From Mycobacterium persicum (GTDB lineage Bacteria > Actinomycetota > Actinomycetes > Mycobacteriales > Mycobacteriaceae), in assembly GCF_002086675.1 (NCBI RefSeq), contig NZ_MVIF01000052.1, positions 1-38,091 of the forward strand: DNA of 38,091 bases, written 5' to 3'. Each line of letters begins with the position of its first letter. Position 1 is the stretch's first letter. The translations under genes were made by a program, and so were the position numbers. A model generated the notes under the pieces. That model saw only the letters and a program-made list of their open reading frames with translations, made no database searches and had not been told where the DNA came from. Below, piece after piece: positions 15,085-23,227 of the stretch.

Positions 15085-15725
15085 CCGATCATATGCGTGA
15101 CGTCGGCGGCGCCGAGAGCGAATTCGACGATTCAACGACCTCGGTGATTCCGGCGAGTGACGAGTGGGATGACCAAGCACCGGATGATGACTCCCCCGCA
15201 CCGGCGCGTGGCTGGGCGCAGGGTTTGTGGCGCAGAAAGATCAATCTGAAACCGGTCCCGGTGATTCTGATCGTGCTCGTTCTGGTCTCCGGTGGCATCA
15301 CCGCCTGGCTGTACGCCAAGCTTTACCGGCCCGACCAGCAGGTCGGCCCCAGCGTCGCGCGCGCCGCGGTCAGCGCGGCCTCCGATGGCACTGTCGCACT
15401 GCTGTCGTATTCGTCCGACACGCTCGACAAGGACATCGCCGCCGCCAGGTCACATCTCGGCGGGGATTTCCTGGACTACTACAACCAATTCACCCAGCAG
15501 TTCGTGGTTCCTGGGGCCAAGCAGAAAGCGCTGAAGACCACCGCCAAGGTGATGCGCGCCGCGGTGTCGGAGCTGCATCCGGGTTCGGCCGTCGTGCTGG
15601 TTTTCGTCGACCAGAGCACCACCACCAAGGACAACCCCGATCCGACCATCAAGCCCAGCAGCGTGCTGGTGAGCGTGACTCAGGTCGGCGGCAAGTGGCT
15701 GATCACCAAGTTCAACCCGGTCTAG
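15081..15725 (+). CDS. Mce-associated membrane protein (Rv1362c-like)
   Basis: 214 residues from a GTG overlapping the previous stop by 4 bases. An acidic N-terminal tail (1-50) leads to one membrane helix at about 58-78 (VPVILIVLVLVSGGITAWLY). The outer domain contains ARAAVSAASDGTVALLSYS, LGGDFLDYYNQFTQQFV and the C-terminal KWLITKFNPV. These features agree with M. tuberculosis Rv1362c as I recall it, including the ending. The fold is the NTF2-like Mam domain. The protein should sit in the inner membrane with its C-terminal domain in the periplasm, beside its operon partner. It converges with the alpha/beta hydrolase gene, leaving 9 bases. Confidence 0.88.
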   Translation: MTDHMRDVGGAESEFDDSTTSVIPASDEWDDQAPDDDSPAPARGWAQGLWRRKINLKPVPVILIVLVLVSGGITAWLYAKLYRPDQQVGPSVARAAVSAASDGTVALLSYSSDTLDKDIAAARSHLGGDFLDYYNQFTQQFVVPGAKQKALKTTAKVMRAAVSELHPGSAVVLVFVDQSTTTKDNPDPTIKPSSVLVSVTQVGGKWLITKFNPV

Positions 15726-15734
15726 GCCGCCGGT

Positions 15735-16709
15735 TCAGGTCGCGAAGGCGCGCCGCAGCGTCTGAGCATGCAGCGCCCGGCTCTCTTGGGAGACCACCCA
15801 ATCGGTGACGACGGAGTCGAAGCCATGGAACGTGGCCGCGAAGACGTGCAGTTCGGTGTGGACGTACGCGTGCAGCAGACGGTTGGCGTAATCAATGGCC
15901 TCGTCGCGGCAGGGGTCGATCTCCGAGCAGCTGATGAATGTCGGCGGCAAGCCTTCCAGATTCGCCCGGTGCGCGGGAACATGCTGACCATTCGCCGTGG
16001 TGTGGCCCAGGTAATGGGCCCAGGCCCGGGACACCGCCTGACCGTTGAGACCGGGAGTGCGCTGAAACTCCCGCCGCGACGGCGTGGCGTCGGAATCGAG
16101 CATCGGCTGATGCAGAATCTGCACCAGGATCGGCGGGCCTTCCTTGTCGAACATGCGCTGAGCCAATCCGGCCACCAGTGCCGCACCGGCGTCGCGGCCC
16201 ATCACCGCCAGCCGACGGGCATCGGCGTCCAGTTCGGCGCAGTTGTCGACCACATAACGCAGACTCGCCTCGACATCGTCGAGGGCCGCCGGGCACGGAT
16301 GCTCCGGCGCCAGCCGGTAGTCGACCGACACCACCAGGCAGTCGGCCGCGCGAGCCAGCTCCACACAGTGCCCGTGGTCCGTATCGAGGTTGCCGGTGAC
16401 GAATCCGCCGCCGTGGGCGTAGATCACCATCGGCACGGCTGACCCGCCGGCACCCCGATACAGCCGTAGGCCCAGCCGCCCACCGTCCGGACCGGCAATG
16501 TATCGCGATTCGATGCTCACCCCGCCGAGGCCCGCGGCTTCGGCCGCCGCGGCTCGCTCGGCTGCGACCCGGTCGGCTTGCTGCCGCTCGGCGCTCAACG
16601 TCTCGGCGCTGAATTCGACGATCCCCAGCGCCGCTGCGGTGTCTCGCAGCGCCGGGTCGATACGGCTAAGTCCTTGTGGCCGTGCGAGATTCGTTTGAGT
16701 CATGATCAC
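15735..16709 (-). CDS. Hormone-sensitive-lipase-type alpha/beta hydrolase with Asp in place of the nucleophile Ser
   Basis: 324 residues from the GTG at 16709, which overlaps the TGA of the upstream relic by 4 bases; ATG at 16703 is an alternative. Residues 94-105 carry the HSL oxyanion motif (YAHGGGF), and VSVDYRLAPEHPCPAALDD follows as in lipases of the Lip family. The nucleophile elbow, usually GDSAG, reads GRDAG at 171-175, so residue 173 is Asp. The acid (Asp265 in EIDPCRDEA) and His295 (FHGFD) are kept. Conversion of a serine codon to GAC needs at least two base changes, so a single sequencing error cannot explain it. The protein may be inactive, or may use an Asp nucleophile as epoxide hydrolases and dehalogenases do. 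Confidence 0.87.
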   Translation of the reverse strand: MIMTQTNLARPQGLSRIDPALRDTAAALGIVEFSAETLSAERQQADRVAAERAAAAEAAGLGGVSIESRYIAGPDGGRLGLRLYRGAGGSAVPMVIYAHGGGFVTGNLDTDHGHCVELARAADCLVVSVDYRLAPEHPCPAALDDVEASLRYVVDNCAELDADARRLAVMGRDAGAALVAGLAQRMFDKEGPPILVQILHQPMLDSDATPSRREFQRTPGLNGQAVSRAWAHYLGHTTANGQHVPAHRANLEGLPPTFISCSEIDPCRDEAIDYANRLLHAYVHTELHVFAATFHGFDSVVTDWVVSQESRALHAQTLRRAFAT

Positions 16710-17454
16710 TCGGCTTCCGGTTCAGCGTCCAAGGCAACGCCGGCTAACCGCTCTTCGGTCAGTGCCTTGACGGTCGCGGGCAGCCCATAGAGCGCGGCCG
16801 CGTTGCCGCGCATGATCCGCTCCCGCTGGTCGGGAGGGAACCGGTTGACCGCATACGCCGGAGAGTCGTAGCTCCAATGCGGGTAGTCCGTCGAGAACAT
16901 CAGATTGTCGCCCAGGTCCATCATGTCCAGATATCGGCGAAACTCGACGGTGTCGGCGTCTTCGAGCGGCTGGGTGGTGAACCGGACGTGTTCGCGCACA
17001 TACTCCGACGGGCGCCGGCGCACCTGCGGAAGATCGCCGCGGCGGGCCTGCCATATCCGGTCCATCCGCGACATCACCGGCATCGCCCAGGTGAAGCCAC
17101 CCTCGATGAATACCACCCGCAGGTCCGGATGGCGATCGAACGCGCCGTCGAATACCAGGCTCATCAGATGCGATACGTACAGCAGCGGCCAGGAGGCGAA
17201 GAAATCATGCCAACGCGCGGGGTTGCCCACCGGGTACAGCGGGATCAACTCGAACGGCGTCTGACCCATCAGATGCGTGGCCACCGGCACTCCATGGCGC
17301 GCCGTGGCCTGGTAGAGGGGATCGAAAGCGGTCTGCCAAAAGGGATTCCACGAATCTGCGGGGTCATCAGGATCTGACACATATACCGGTGGCCGGCCCA
17401 CCGCTCGATCTCACGGGCCGCCAGCTCGGGCGCCTGGGCGCGACGCTGATCGAC
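16706..17454 (-). pseudogene. Amidohydrolase remnant B (N-terminus lost, one frameshift)
   Basis: The frame 17401-16706 encodes the C-terminal two-thirds of an amidohydrolase-2 protein: HGVPVATHLMG, VFDGAFDRHPDLRVVFIEGG, YVREHVRFTTQPLE and FSTDYPHWSYDSP carry the His and Asp metal-site region. Upstream homology (REIERWAGHRYMCQILMTP, then QIRGIPFGRP) continues in another frame. The two join if one G is restored near 17329-17332, so a one-base deletion broke the gene. The true N-terminus with the first metal ligands is missing and has been replaced by remnant A at a junction near 17450. A GTG at 17401 could allow a partial product, but that would lack part of the barrel. Confidence 0.75.
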
Positions 17455-18205
17455 CCCGCCACCGGGATAGCGGTCCACCCACGGCGTCTGGTCACGCATC
17501 GACAACCAGAAAGTGTCCAGCCGCCACATCAGCGGGGCGAGGATGTCGTATCCGCCGTCGGCGAACACGAACGTGAGGCCGGGGTGCCGGCCGAAGACGC
17601 CCTCGACGATGAGCGTGGCCAGGTGCACGAGGTAGTTCAGCGGCATGAAGGCCGCGTACCCGGGATAGGTGTGCGCGTGCCCGGCGAACGTCGGCGGATG
17701 ATCGACGCCGTTGCCGCCGTTGATGTGCACCGCCACCGGGAGGCTGTGAGCGGCGGCGGCCTCCCAGATGGGCTCGAACATCGGCTTGCCGTACGGCTCG
17801 CGCGATTGCATCGGGACACCGACCTGAACCAGCTTGGGGTGACCGGCGAGTCGTTCGATCTCGGCGACGGCGCCCTTGGGGTCCTCCGGATTGACCCGGA
17901 TCGTTCCTCGAGAGCGGTCGGAGTATCGGTTGGTGTGGTCGGGATCTAGCCACCGGTCGAGCAGCCAGTCGTTGACCGCTGCACAGATGCAGGTATTGAG
18001 CAGGTAGTCGGCGATGTTGCCCCGGGTCAGCGGATTGAGGATGGCGTAGTCGACACCGGCGTCGTCGTACAGCTGCCGGCTGACGGTGTCGGGATCCGAG
18101 CCGGGGTAATGCTTTCCATACAGGTCCGGCCGGTGGTCACCGCCGGGCGCCTGGCACCAGTGCTGTTCGACGTCGGGGATCAACCGCAGTCGATGGGCAG
18201 CGGCC
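17455..18205 (-). pseudogene. Amidohydrolase remnant A (both ends lost)
   Basis: This tract reads RLRLIPDVEQHWCQAPGG, LYDDAGVDYAILNPLTRG, EIERLAGHPKLVQVGVP, PVAVHINGGNGVDHPP and VEGVFGRHPGLTFVFADGG: the middle of an amidohydrolase-2 protein of the kind found beside Rieske proteins in mycobacteria. The N-terminal DxHxH strand is absent, and the homology passes directly into a Rieske fragment near 18205. After MRDQTPWVDRYPG (about 17460) it breaks off and continues with internal sequence of remnant B. No promoter or ribosome site supports separate translation. The pattern suggests two deletions that squeezed three neighbouring genes together. Confidence 0.72.
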
Positions 18206-18418
18206 GCCGAGCAGGCCACGGCACAACCGGGCGTCCTCGTGCGGACAGTAATTGCCGATGGCATACAGCGCACCGCCGACGTTGTAAACACCCACCCCGA
18301 ACTTCCCGGCATCGACCAGCCTCATGGTGCCCGGCGGCAGCTCGTCGACGGTGTACACGGGTCGCCGTTGCAGCACTGGTGTACCCCGCCTTCTGCCCGG
18401 TACGGCACTCGCCACCAC
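18205..18418 (-). pseudogene. Rieske [2Fe-2S] domain remnant
   Basis: From a GTG at 18418 the frame reads VYTVDELPPGTMRLVDAGKF, then VGVYNVGGALYAIGNYCPHEDARLCRG. This is the first half of a Rieske domain with the first Cys-x-His iron-sulfur ligand pair (CPH). The second ligand pair (the CPWHG region) is missing: the sequence switches to an amidohydrolase fragment in another frame at about 18205. The product cannot hold a [2Fe-2S] cluster. The intact ancestor was probably a ferredoxin-like partner divergent from the P450 at 18479 and may have served it. Confidence 0.7.
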
Positions 18419-18432
18419 CGCCTGGCTTCGTT

Positions 18433-18473
18433 GCTATTTATACTATAATAGCGACATTCCGTATCAGGAGGAG
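18433..18473 (+). promoter_or_regulatory. P450 promoter within a palindrome
   Basis: GCTATTTATACTATAATAGC (18433-18452) has perfect 6-base arms and contains TATAAT (18444-18449), a consensus -10. AGGAGGAG at 18466-18473 is the ribosome site for the ATG at 18479. A palindrome over the -10 in the short space between the P450 and the divergent relic looks like a repressor operator that once served both directions. No regulator gene is adjacent. Confidence 0.55.
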
Positions 18474-18478
18474 CGCTA

Positions 18479-19681
18479 ATGACGCTGCCTACACTCGACA
18501 CCACCGGCCAGACCAGCCCCTATCCGTTCTTCGAGTACATGCGGCGCACCGACCCGGTGTGGCACGGCGCCCTCATGGACCACGAGCAGATGCCCGAAGA
18601 ACTGCGGCCCGACGACGAATGGGTGTTGTTCGGCTACGACGGCGTGTTTCAAGCCTTTCGCGACGACCGCATCTTCACCTCGGCCAACTACGACAAGACC
18701 ATCGGATTGGTCATGGGCCACACCATTTTGGCGATGGGCGGCAAAGAGCACCACGACCACCGCAGCCTGGTGGCCAAGGCCTTCCGGGCCACCGCGCTGG
18801 AACGCTGGGAACCGTCGGTCATCGGGCCGGTCTGCGACCGGCTGATCGACGAAATCAAGCATGACGGTCACGCCGATCTGGTGAAGGCCCTGACGTTCGA
18901 GTTTCCGACCCGGATCATCTCGACACTGCTGGGGCTGCCCCGGGAGGACCTCGACCTGTTCCGGCGGCTGTCACTCGACCTGATCTCGATCCCGACCGAC
19001 ATCATGGCCGGGTTGACCGCGGCGGCCGAGCTGCACGCCTACTTTCTCGACCAGGTCGAGCAGCGGCGCCGCAAACTCACCAACGACATCATTGGCGACC
19101 TGGTCGCCGCCGAGATCGACGGCGAAAAGCTCACCGACGAGGCGATCATCGCGTTCTTGCGCCTGCTGCTGCCGGCCGGGCTGGAGACCACCTACCGGTC
19201 CTCGGGAAACCTGTTGTACCTGCTTCTGACTCACCCCGAGCAGTTGGCGATGGTCCGCCAAGACCGCTCGTTGATACCCATCGCGATCGAAGAGGGCCTA
19301 CGGGTGGAAACCCCATTGACCATGGTCATGCGGACCACCACCGAAGACGTCGAAATCGGCGGCAAGACCATTCCGGCCGATGCGCAGATCGACCTGTGCA
19401 TGGGTTCGGCCAACCGCGACGAAACTCGCTGGACCGACCCCGACACGTTCGACATCCGGCGTCCGCGGCACGCACACATCGCCTTCGCGGGCGGCATCCA
19501 CATGTGCCTGGGCATGCATCTGGCCAGGCTGGAGACTCGGGTGATGCTCAACAGCCTGCTCGACCGGATCACCGACCTGACTTTCGTCCCCGACGACGGC
19601 ACCGGCGAGGAATCCAGGATCGTCGGGCTGACATTCCGGTCGCCCAACAAGCTTCCGGTCACGTTCACCCCCGCCGGATAA
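18479..19681 (+). CDS. Cytochrome P450
   Basis: 400 residues, full length for a bacterial P450. The I-helix motif reads LLPAGLETTYRSS (AGxETT), the K-helix ExxR is EEGLR, and the heme motif is FAGGIHMCLGMHLARLE with Cys343 as iron ligand. The start is fixed by AGGAGGAG 5 bases before the ATG. It is a soluble class I enzyme and needs ferredoxin and reductase partners encoded elsewhere. The divergent Rieske and amidohydrolase genes, which may once have formed a pathway with it, are decayed, yet the P450 looks intact. The substrate is probably hydrophobic (lipid, sterol or xenobiotic); I cannot assign a CYP number from sequence alone. Confidence 0.92.
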   Translation: MTLPTLDTTGQTSPYPFFEYMRRTDPVWHGALMDHEQMPEELRPDDEWVLFGYDGVFQAFRDDRIFTSANYDKTIGLVMGHTILAMGGKEHHDHRSLVAKAFRATALERWEPSVIGPVCDRLIDEIKHDGHADLVKALTFEFPTRIISTLLGLPREDLDLFRRLSLDLISIPTDIMAGLTAAAELHAYFLDQVEQRRRKLTNDIIGDLVAAEIDGEKLTDEAIIAFLRLLLPAGLETTYRSSGNLLYLLLTHPEQLAMVRQDRSLIPIAIEEGLRVETPLTMVMRTTTEDVEIGGKTIPADAQIDLCMGSANRDETRWTDPDTFDIRRPRHAHIAFAGGIHMCLGMHLARLETRVMLNSLLDRITDLTFVPDDGTGEESRIVGLTFRSPNKLPVTFTPAG

Positions 19682-19683
19682 CT

Positions 19684-19710
19684 GAAATCGTCTGCGGCAT
19701 CACCGATTTC
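19684..19710. terminator. Hairpin between converging P450 and SDR genes
   Basis: GAAATCG (19684-19690) and CGATTTC (19704-19710) form a 7-bp perfect stem around a 13-base loop in the 37-base space between two convergent genes. It lacks a long T tract; termination is a plausible but unproven role. Confidence 0.4.
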
Positions 19711-19718
19711 GATACCCG

Positions 19719-20501
19719 CTAAGCCTTCTTGGCGTTCTCCCGCTGGTCTCGGAGTTCTCTCAGTCGCTTGAGACGCATTAGCCGCTCGACCTGGCCGTAG
19801 GCGTCGATCGGGCTGTGCAGGGCCAGGCCGCCGTCGGCGTGTACCACCTGCCCGGTCACCCACGGCAGTTCGAGGACACCGACGATGGCCGCGGCCACAT
19901 CGCTGACCTCGCCCAGGCGGCCCAGGGCCGTCCGCCTGGACAAGCCGTCCACCCAGCCGGGCCAGGCTTCCGGGTTGGGCAGCATCGGGGTTCGGGTGAC
20001 GCCTGGTCCGACGGCGTTGACCCGGATGTCGTGGGCGCCCCACTCCACCGCGGCGACCTTCACCAGCATGTCCACCCCGGCCTTGGACACGCAGTAAGCG
20101 CCCATATCGCGGTCGGCGACGGTGCCGCTGATGCTGGAGACCGCGACGATTGAACCTCCCACTGCGGCATCGATCATGGCTTGCGCGGCGGCGCGGATGG
20201 TCAGCCAGGTGCCGGTGAGGTTGACCCCCAAGACGCGTTCCCATTCCGCGGGTGCTTGTTTCAGCAACAGACCGGATGATCCGACGCCGGCGGAGGTGAC
20301 CACCCGGGTGGGCACCCCGTGCTCGCGCACGGTTTGTGCCATCGCGGCCGCCACCGCGTCGGGGTCGCTGACATCGCAGATGACGTCGGCATCGGACAAG
20401 TCCCACACGACGACGTCATGGCCCGCGTCGCGCAGCCGGGCGACGACTTCTCGTCCGATCCCGGAGGAGCCACCGGTTACCAGGGCAGTCGCCGCGTTCA
20501 T
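19719..20501 (-). CDS. Short-chain dehydrogenase/reductase (SDR)
   Basis: 260 residues, classical SDR length. TGGSSGIG at 9-16 is the cofactor-binding glycine motif, and an acidic residue after the second strand (WDLSD) favours NAD(H) over NADP(H). Ser122/123, Tyr136 and Lys140 (YCVSK) form the catalytic set, and NAVGPGVTRTPM is the usual later motif. The NNAG motif is altered to TSAG. The C-terminus is extended and very basic (MRLKRLRELRDQRENAKKA). The start overlaps the VOC gene stop by ATGA (20498-20501), so both are one transcription unit. It probably oxidises or reduces a hydroxy- or keto-acyl intermediate; the substrate is unknown. Confidence 0.9.
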   Translation of the reverse strand: MNAATALVTGGSSGIGREVVARLRDAGHDVVVWDLSDADVICDVSDPDAVAAAMAQTVREHGVPTRVVTSAGVGSSGLLLKQAPAEWERVLGVNLTGTWLTIRAAAQAMIDAAVGGSIVAVSSISGTVADRDMGAYCVSKAGVDMLVKVAAVEWGAHDIRVNAVGPGVTRTPMLPNPEAWPGWVDGLSRRTALGRLGEVSDVAAAIVGVLELPWVTGQVVHADGGLALHSPIDAYGQVERLMRLKRLRELRDQRENAKKA

Positions 20502-20947
20502 ACCGCGGGTCCGATCAACTCGACAAGGACGCCGTCCGGTGCGGTGACAACCGCCATCGGGACGGTCTTGGCTGCCGGAGCCGGCATGCTGATCCGCCGT
20601 ACCCCCTCGGCGAAACCCAAAGCCGCCAGCGAGGACAACGTCGCGTCGACGTCGCGCTGCAACGACAGCAGGAAGAAGCCGTGCCGCGGCGCGCGCGGCA
20701 TGGGTAGCGCCTCATCGGCACCGGACAACTCCACCAGTTCGACGATGCCGCAATCGGGCGTCTGCGGATCACCCAGGAAGATCGATCGCAGTTGATCGGT
20801 CTTGGCGCCGAACAATTCCGGCCAATTACCGGTGAAAGTATGGTCGAACAATTCGGTCAGCCCGAGACCGTCCCGCCAGAATCGCAGAGAACTTTCGACA
20901 TTAGCGGTGCAGATCGCGGCGTGATGAACACCTAGCACGAAATTCAA
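20498..20947 (-). CDS. VOC (glyoxalase/bleomycin-resistance) superfamily protein
   Basis: 149 residues with two beta-alpha-beta-beta-beta modules. GVHHAAICTANVESSLRFWRDGLGL is the first module and resembles methylmalonyl-CoA epimerase and extradiol-type VOC proteins; His8 or His9 and the late Glu (VLVELIG) are likely metal ligands. The middle region DCGIVELVELSG carries another acidic ligand candidate. VOC enzymes bind a divalent metal and catalyse epimerisation, isomerisation or ring cleavage. The gene is first in a two-gene unit with the SDR at 19719 (ATGA overlap). Together they suggest processing of a CoA thioester or a hydroxyketone; the exact reaction is not visible. Confidence 0.85.
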   Translation of the reverse strand: MNFVLGVHHAAICTANVESSLRFWRDGLGLTELFDHTFTGNWPELFGAKTDQLRSIFLGDPQTPDCGIVELVELSGADEALPMPRAPRHGFFLLSLQRDVDATLSSLAALGFAEGVRRISMPAPAAKTVPMAVVTAPDGVLVELIGPAV

Positions 20948-21019
20948 TGTTAGCTGGCCGTATTTCAGTCGTTGCGGCGGGACGGCGCCCGGAGCTCATT
21001 CGCAACGCCGGAGCCGCGC

Positions 21020-21847
21020 CTATGCGAGATTGGCCATGGTGCTTTCCCACAGCTCGCCGGCCAGGCGCGGGTCGTAGGCCGCGCGGTTAGCCTTGGCGAT
21101 CTTGTGCCGGGAGTAGTACTCGCCTGACGTCCAATCGACGCCGGGGCGGCTGGACGCCAGCCAGACCAGTTGTTCGGCTCCCTGTTCCGGGGTGGCCGTG
21201 AATCGGGCAGATATCGGTACGTGGTGCTTCATGAAGGTCAGGACCCGCGATCCCGATGCATCGCCGAAGTTGGAATTCACATAGCCGGGATGAAACGTCG
21301 CGGCCGACAGTCCGCCGCCTTGGTAGCGGCGATGTAACTCCTTGGTGAACAACACAATTGCCAATTTGGTCAGCGCGTAGGCAACGCTGGGCCGATGGTG
21401 AGCCGTGTTCTCGAGGGTGGTAATGGTCACTCGGGGCAGCATTTTCTGCGACGAGCTAGTCGTATTGATGACCGTCGCGCGAGAATCGAGCAGCACCGTC
21501 AACAGCTGCGTGGTGAGCAGAAACGGCGCCAAATAGTTTACCTGGTAAGTCTTCTCGTAGCCGTCGGCGGTCAGCTGAGTTGCTCTGCTCATGCCGCCGG
21601 CATTGTTGGCCAACACGTCGATGCGTGGGTACTCCGAGCGGATCTTGTCCGCCAGGGCCCGCACCTGGGACAGGTCGGCGAAGTCGGCCACGAAGTAATC
21701 CGCACCCAACTCCGCGGCCACCGCGGCGGTCTTGGCTTCCGAGCGTCCGACCACGACGACGTGTTCGCCATTGCGACTGAGCCGCCGCGCCGCCGCCGCC
21801 CCGATGCCGTCGCTGGCGCCGGTGATGACAATCGTCTTGCCCGTCAT
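21020..21847 (-). CDS. Short-chain dehydrogenase/reductase (retinol-dehydrogenase-like)
   Basis: 275 residues from the ATG at 21847, which follows a GAGGA ribosome site at about 10 bases; an ATG at 21889 would add 14 residues with no homology I recognise. TGASDGIG at 9-16 and VVGRSEAKT indicate an NADP(H) enzyme, since Arg35 follows the second strand. NNAGG (81-85), SSS near 131 and Tyr157/Lys161 (YALTK) complete the active site. The long form with HPGYVNSNF and a C-terminal SGEYYSRHKIAKAN is typical of mycobacterial SDRs resembling retinol dehydrogenases. It stands alone, divergent from the lipoprotein hydrolase gene, and starts close to that gene's promoter. Confidence 0.9.
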   Translation of the reverse strand: MTGKTIVITGASDGIGAAAARRLSRNGEHVVVVGRSEAKTAAVAAELGADYFVADFADLSQVRALADKIRSEYPRIDVLANNAGGMSRATQLTADGYEKTYQVNYLAPFLLTTQLLTVLLDSRATVINTTSSSQKMLPRVTITTLENTAHHRPSVAYALTKLAIVLFTKELHRRYQGGGLSAATFHPGYVNSNFGDASGSRVLTFMKHHVPISARFTATPEQGAEQLVWLASSRPGVDWTSGEYYSRHKIAKANRAAYDPRLAGELWESTMANLA

Positions 21848-21906
21848 ATCGTCGCGTCCTCGTGCGTATTCCAACGAGAGTGTAGCCATACCGCGCCGAA
21901 TGTCAT

Positions 21907-21948
21907 TGACTTATGCCGAGACTTATGCCGGCCGGATCGTTTGTAGAG
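21907..21948 (+). promoter_or_regulatory. Promoter with tandem 11-bp repeat upstream of the lipoprotein hydrolase
   Basis: GACTTATGCCG occurs at 21908-21918 and again at 21920-21930 (12-base period). The second copy begins with GACTTA, which stands 17 bases before TAGAGT (21943-21948), a reasonable -35/-10 pair for the gene starting at 21971. Repeats over the -35 region could be an operator. Confidence 0.42.
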
Positions 21949-21970
21949 TACGGATCACTGAAGGGCCGCG

Positions 21971-23227
21971 ATGCGCGCTATTTCCCGACGCGAGTTCGGG
22001 CGACTCGCCACGCATGTCGGTGTCGCCGGTGCGCTTGTTGGCTGTGGCGCGGCCCCCACACCGCGCCGCCCCGATCCGACGACCACCGCGAGCCCGGAGA
22101 CCCGCGGCGGGCCAATCCGGCCCACCCAGCCCGATGTCGATCGGATCATCGGCGACCATGCCTTGACGCTGCTTGACCACCTGCGAGCCAAAGCCCCGGG
22201 GCGCGACTACGGCGTCGCGGTGGCGTTCGCGCACCCGAACCGCGATTTCAAGCCGTTCTACATGTACGGGACGGTCGGCGAGAACAACCCGCCCACCGAA
22301 CGAACGATCTTCTCCATCGGATCGGTGACCAAAACTTTCACCGCCGCACTGTTCGCCACCGGGGTAGCGATGCGGCCGGACTGCTTCGACTGGGATGCCG
22401 GGCTGCGGCGCTACCTGAGCACCTATCTCGGCGACACCGGAGAGCTGAGTAAGACCATGCAACTGGTCACCCCGAGGATGCTCGCCCAGCACACGTCGGG
22501 CCTGGCGCACGATTCCACCGGCCCGGCCGACGGTGACGGCCTGTTCCGCACCAACCCCTCCGCGCCGCCGCCACGTCTGCTCGACGCGTGGCGGACCCAC
22601 CGCGGCCCGCAACCTGGAAGCTGCTGGCAATACTCCAACCTCGGCTTCGTCACGTTAGGTTTCGCCGCCGTGTCGGCCTACCGGTGTGCGGGCATGGGTG
22701 GGTCGTATGCGGGTGTGCTGCGTGATCAGATCACCGGCCCACTAGCGATGCCCGACACCGGTACGACGGTGGCTGACGGCGCGCCGCTGGCGCGCGCCTA
22801 CCCCAACGGCCGCGAGGTATCGCCAGCTGCCCCTTCGGATCTGAAGTCCTCAGCGGCCGATATGCACACCTGGCTGCTGGCGCATCTGGGCGCCGTCGGC
22901 GGGCCTGAGCAGCTGATGCAGGCGCTGGCTACCACGATCCGGCCCGAGCCGTTATCGGTCGAGTTGTGCGGCAAGCACACCCGGGGACCCACACAGATGG
23001 GCCTGGCGTGGCAGGTCGAAGCCGTTCCGCCCCAGATCATCTGGAAAGACGGCCTGACCTCTGCGGGCGGCTGTTCCTGCTGGATCGGGATCGTGCCCGC
23101 CCGGCCCGGCCAGCAGCCGATCGGAATCGCCATCCTGGTCAACGGCTTCTGGAACAAGGACAAGCCAGCTGTCCTGGCCGACAACCACGGCCCGGCGATC
23201 ATCAAAGAAATCTTGGCGGCCGGGTAA
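21971..23227 (+). CDS. Serine hydrolase of the beta-lactamase / penicillin-binding family, Tat-type lipoprotein
   Basis: 418 residues. SRREF at 5-9 is a twin-arginine motif, and LVGC at 22-25 is a lipobox, so the protein is probably exported folded through Tat, lipidated on Cys25 and anchored outside the membrane. A Pro/Thr-rich linker (28-50) follows. The catalytic domain contains SVTK (Ser118, Lys121) and YSN (Tyr221, Asn223), the signature of class C beta-lactamases and DD-peptidases, plus HTSGL. Relatives act as esterases or peptidoglycan carboxypeptidases; the substrate is unclear. A G-rich region near IIWKDGLTSAGG may provide the third motif. The gene is monocistronic and divergent from the SDR. 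Confidence 0.88.
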   Translation: MRAISRREFGRLATHVGVAGALVGCGAAPTPRRPDPTTTASPETRGGPIRPTQPDVDRIIGDHALTLLDHLRAKAPGRDYGVAVAFAHPNRDFKPFYMYGTVGENNPPTERTIFSIGSVTKTFTAALFATGVAMRPDCFDWDAGLRRYLSTYLGDTGELSKTMQLVTPRMLAQHTSGLAHDSTGPADGDGLFRTNPSAPPPRLLDAWRTHRGPQPGSCWQYSNLGFVTLGFAAVSAYRCAGMGGSYAGVLRDQITGPLAMPDTGTTVADGAPLARAYPNGREVSPAAPSDLKSSAADMHTWLLAHLGAVGGPEQLMQALATTIRPEPLSVELCGKHTRGPTQMGLAWQVEAVPPQIIWKDGLTSAGGCSCWIGIVPARPGQQPIGIAILVNGFWNKDKPAVLADNHGPAIIKEILAAG

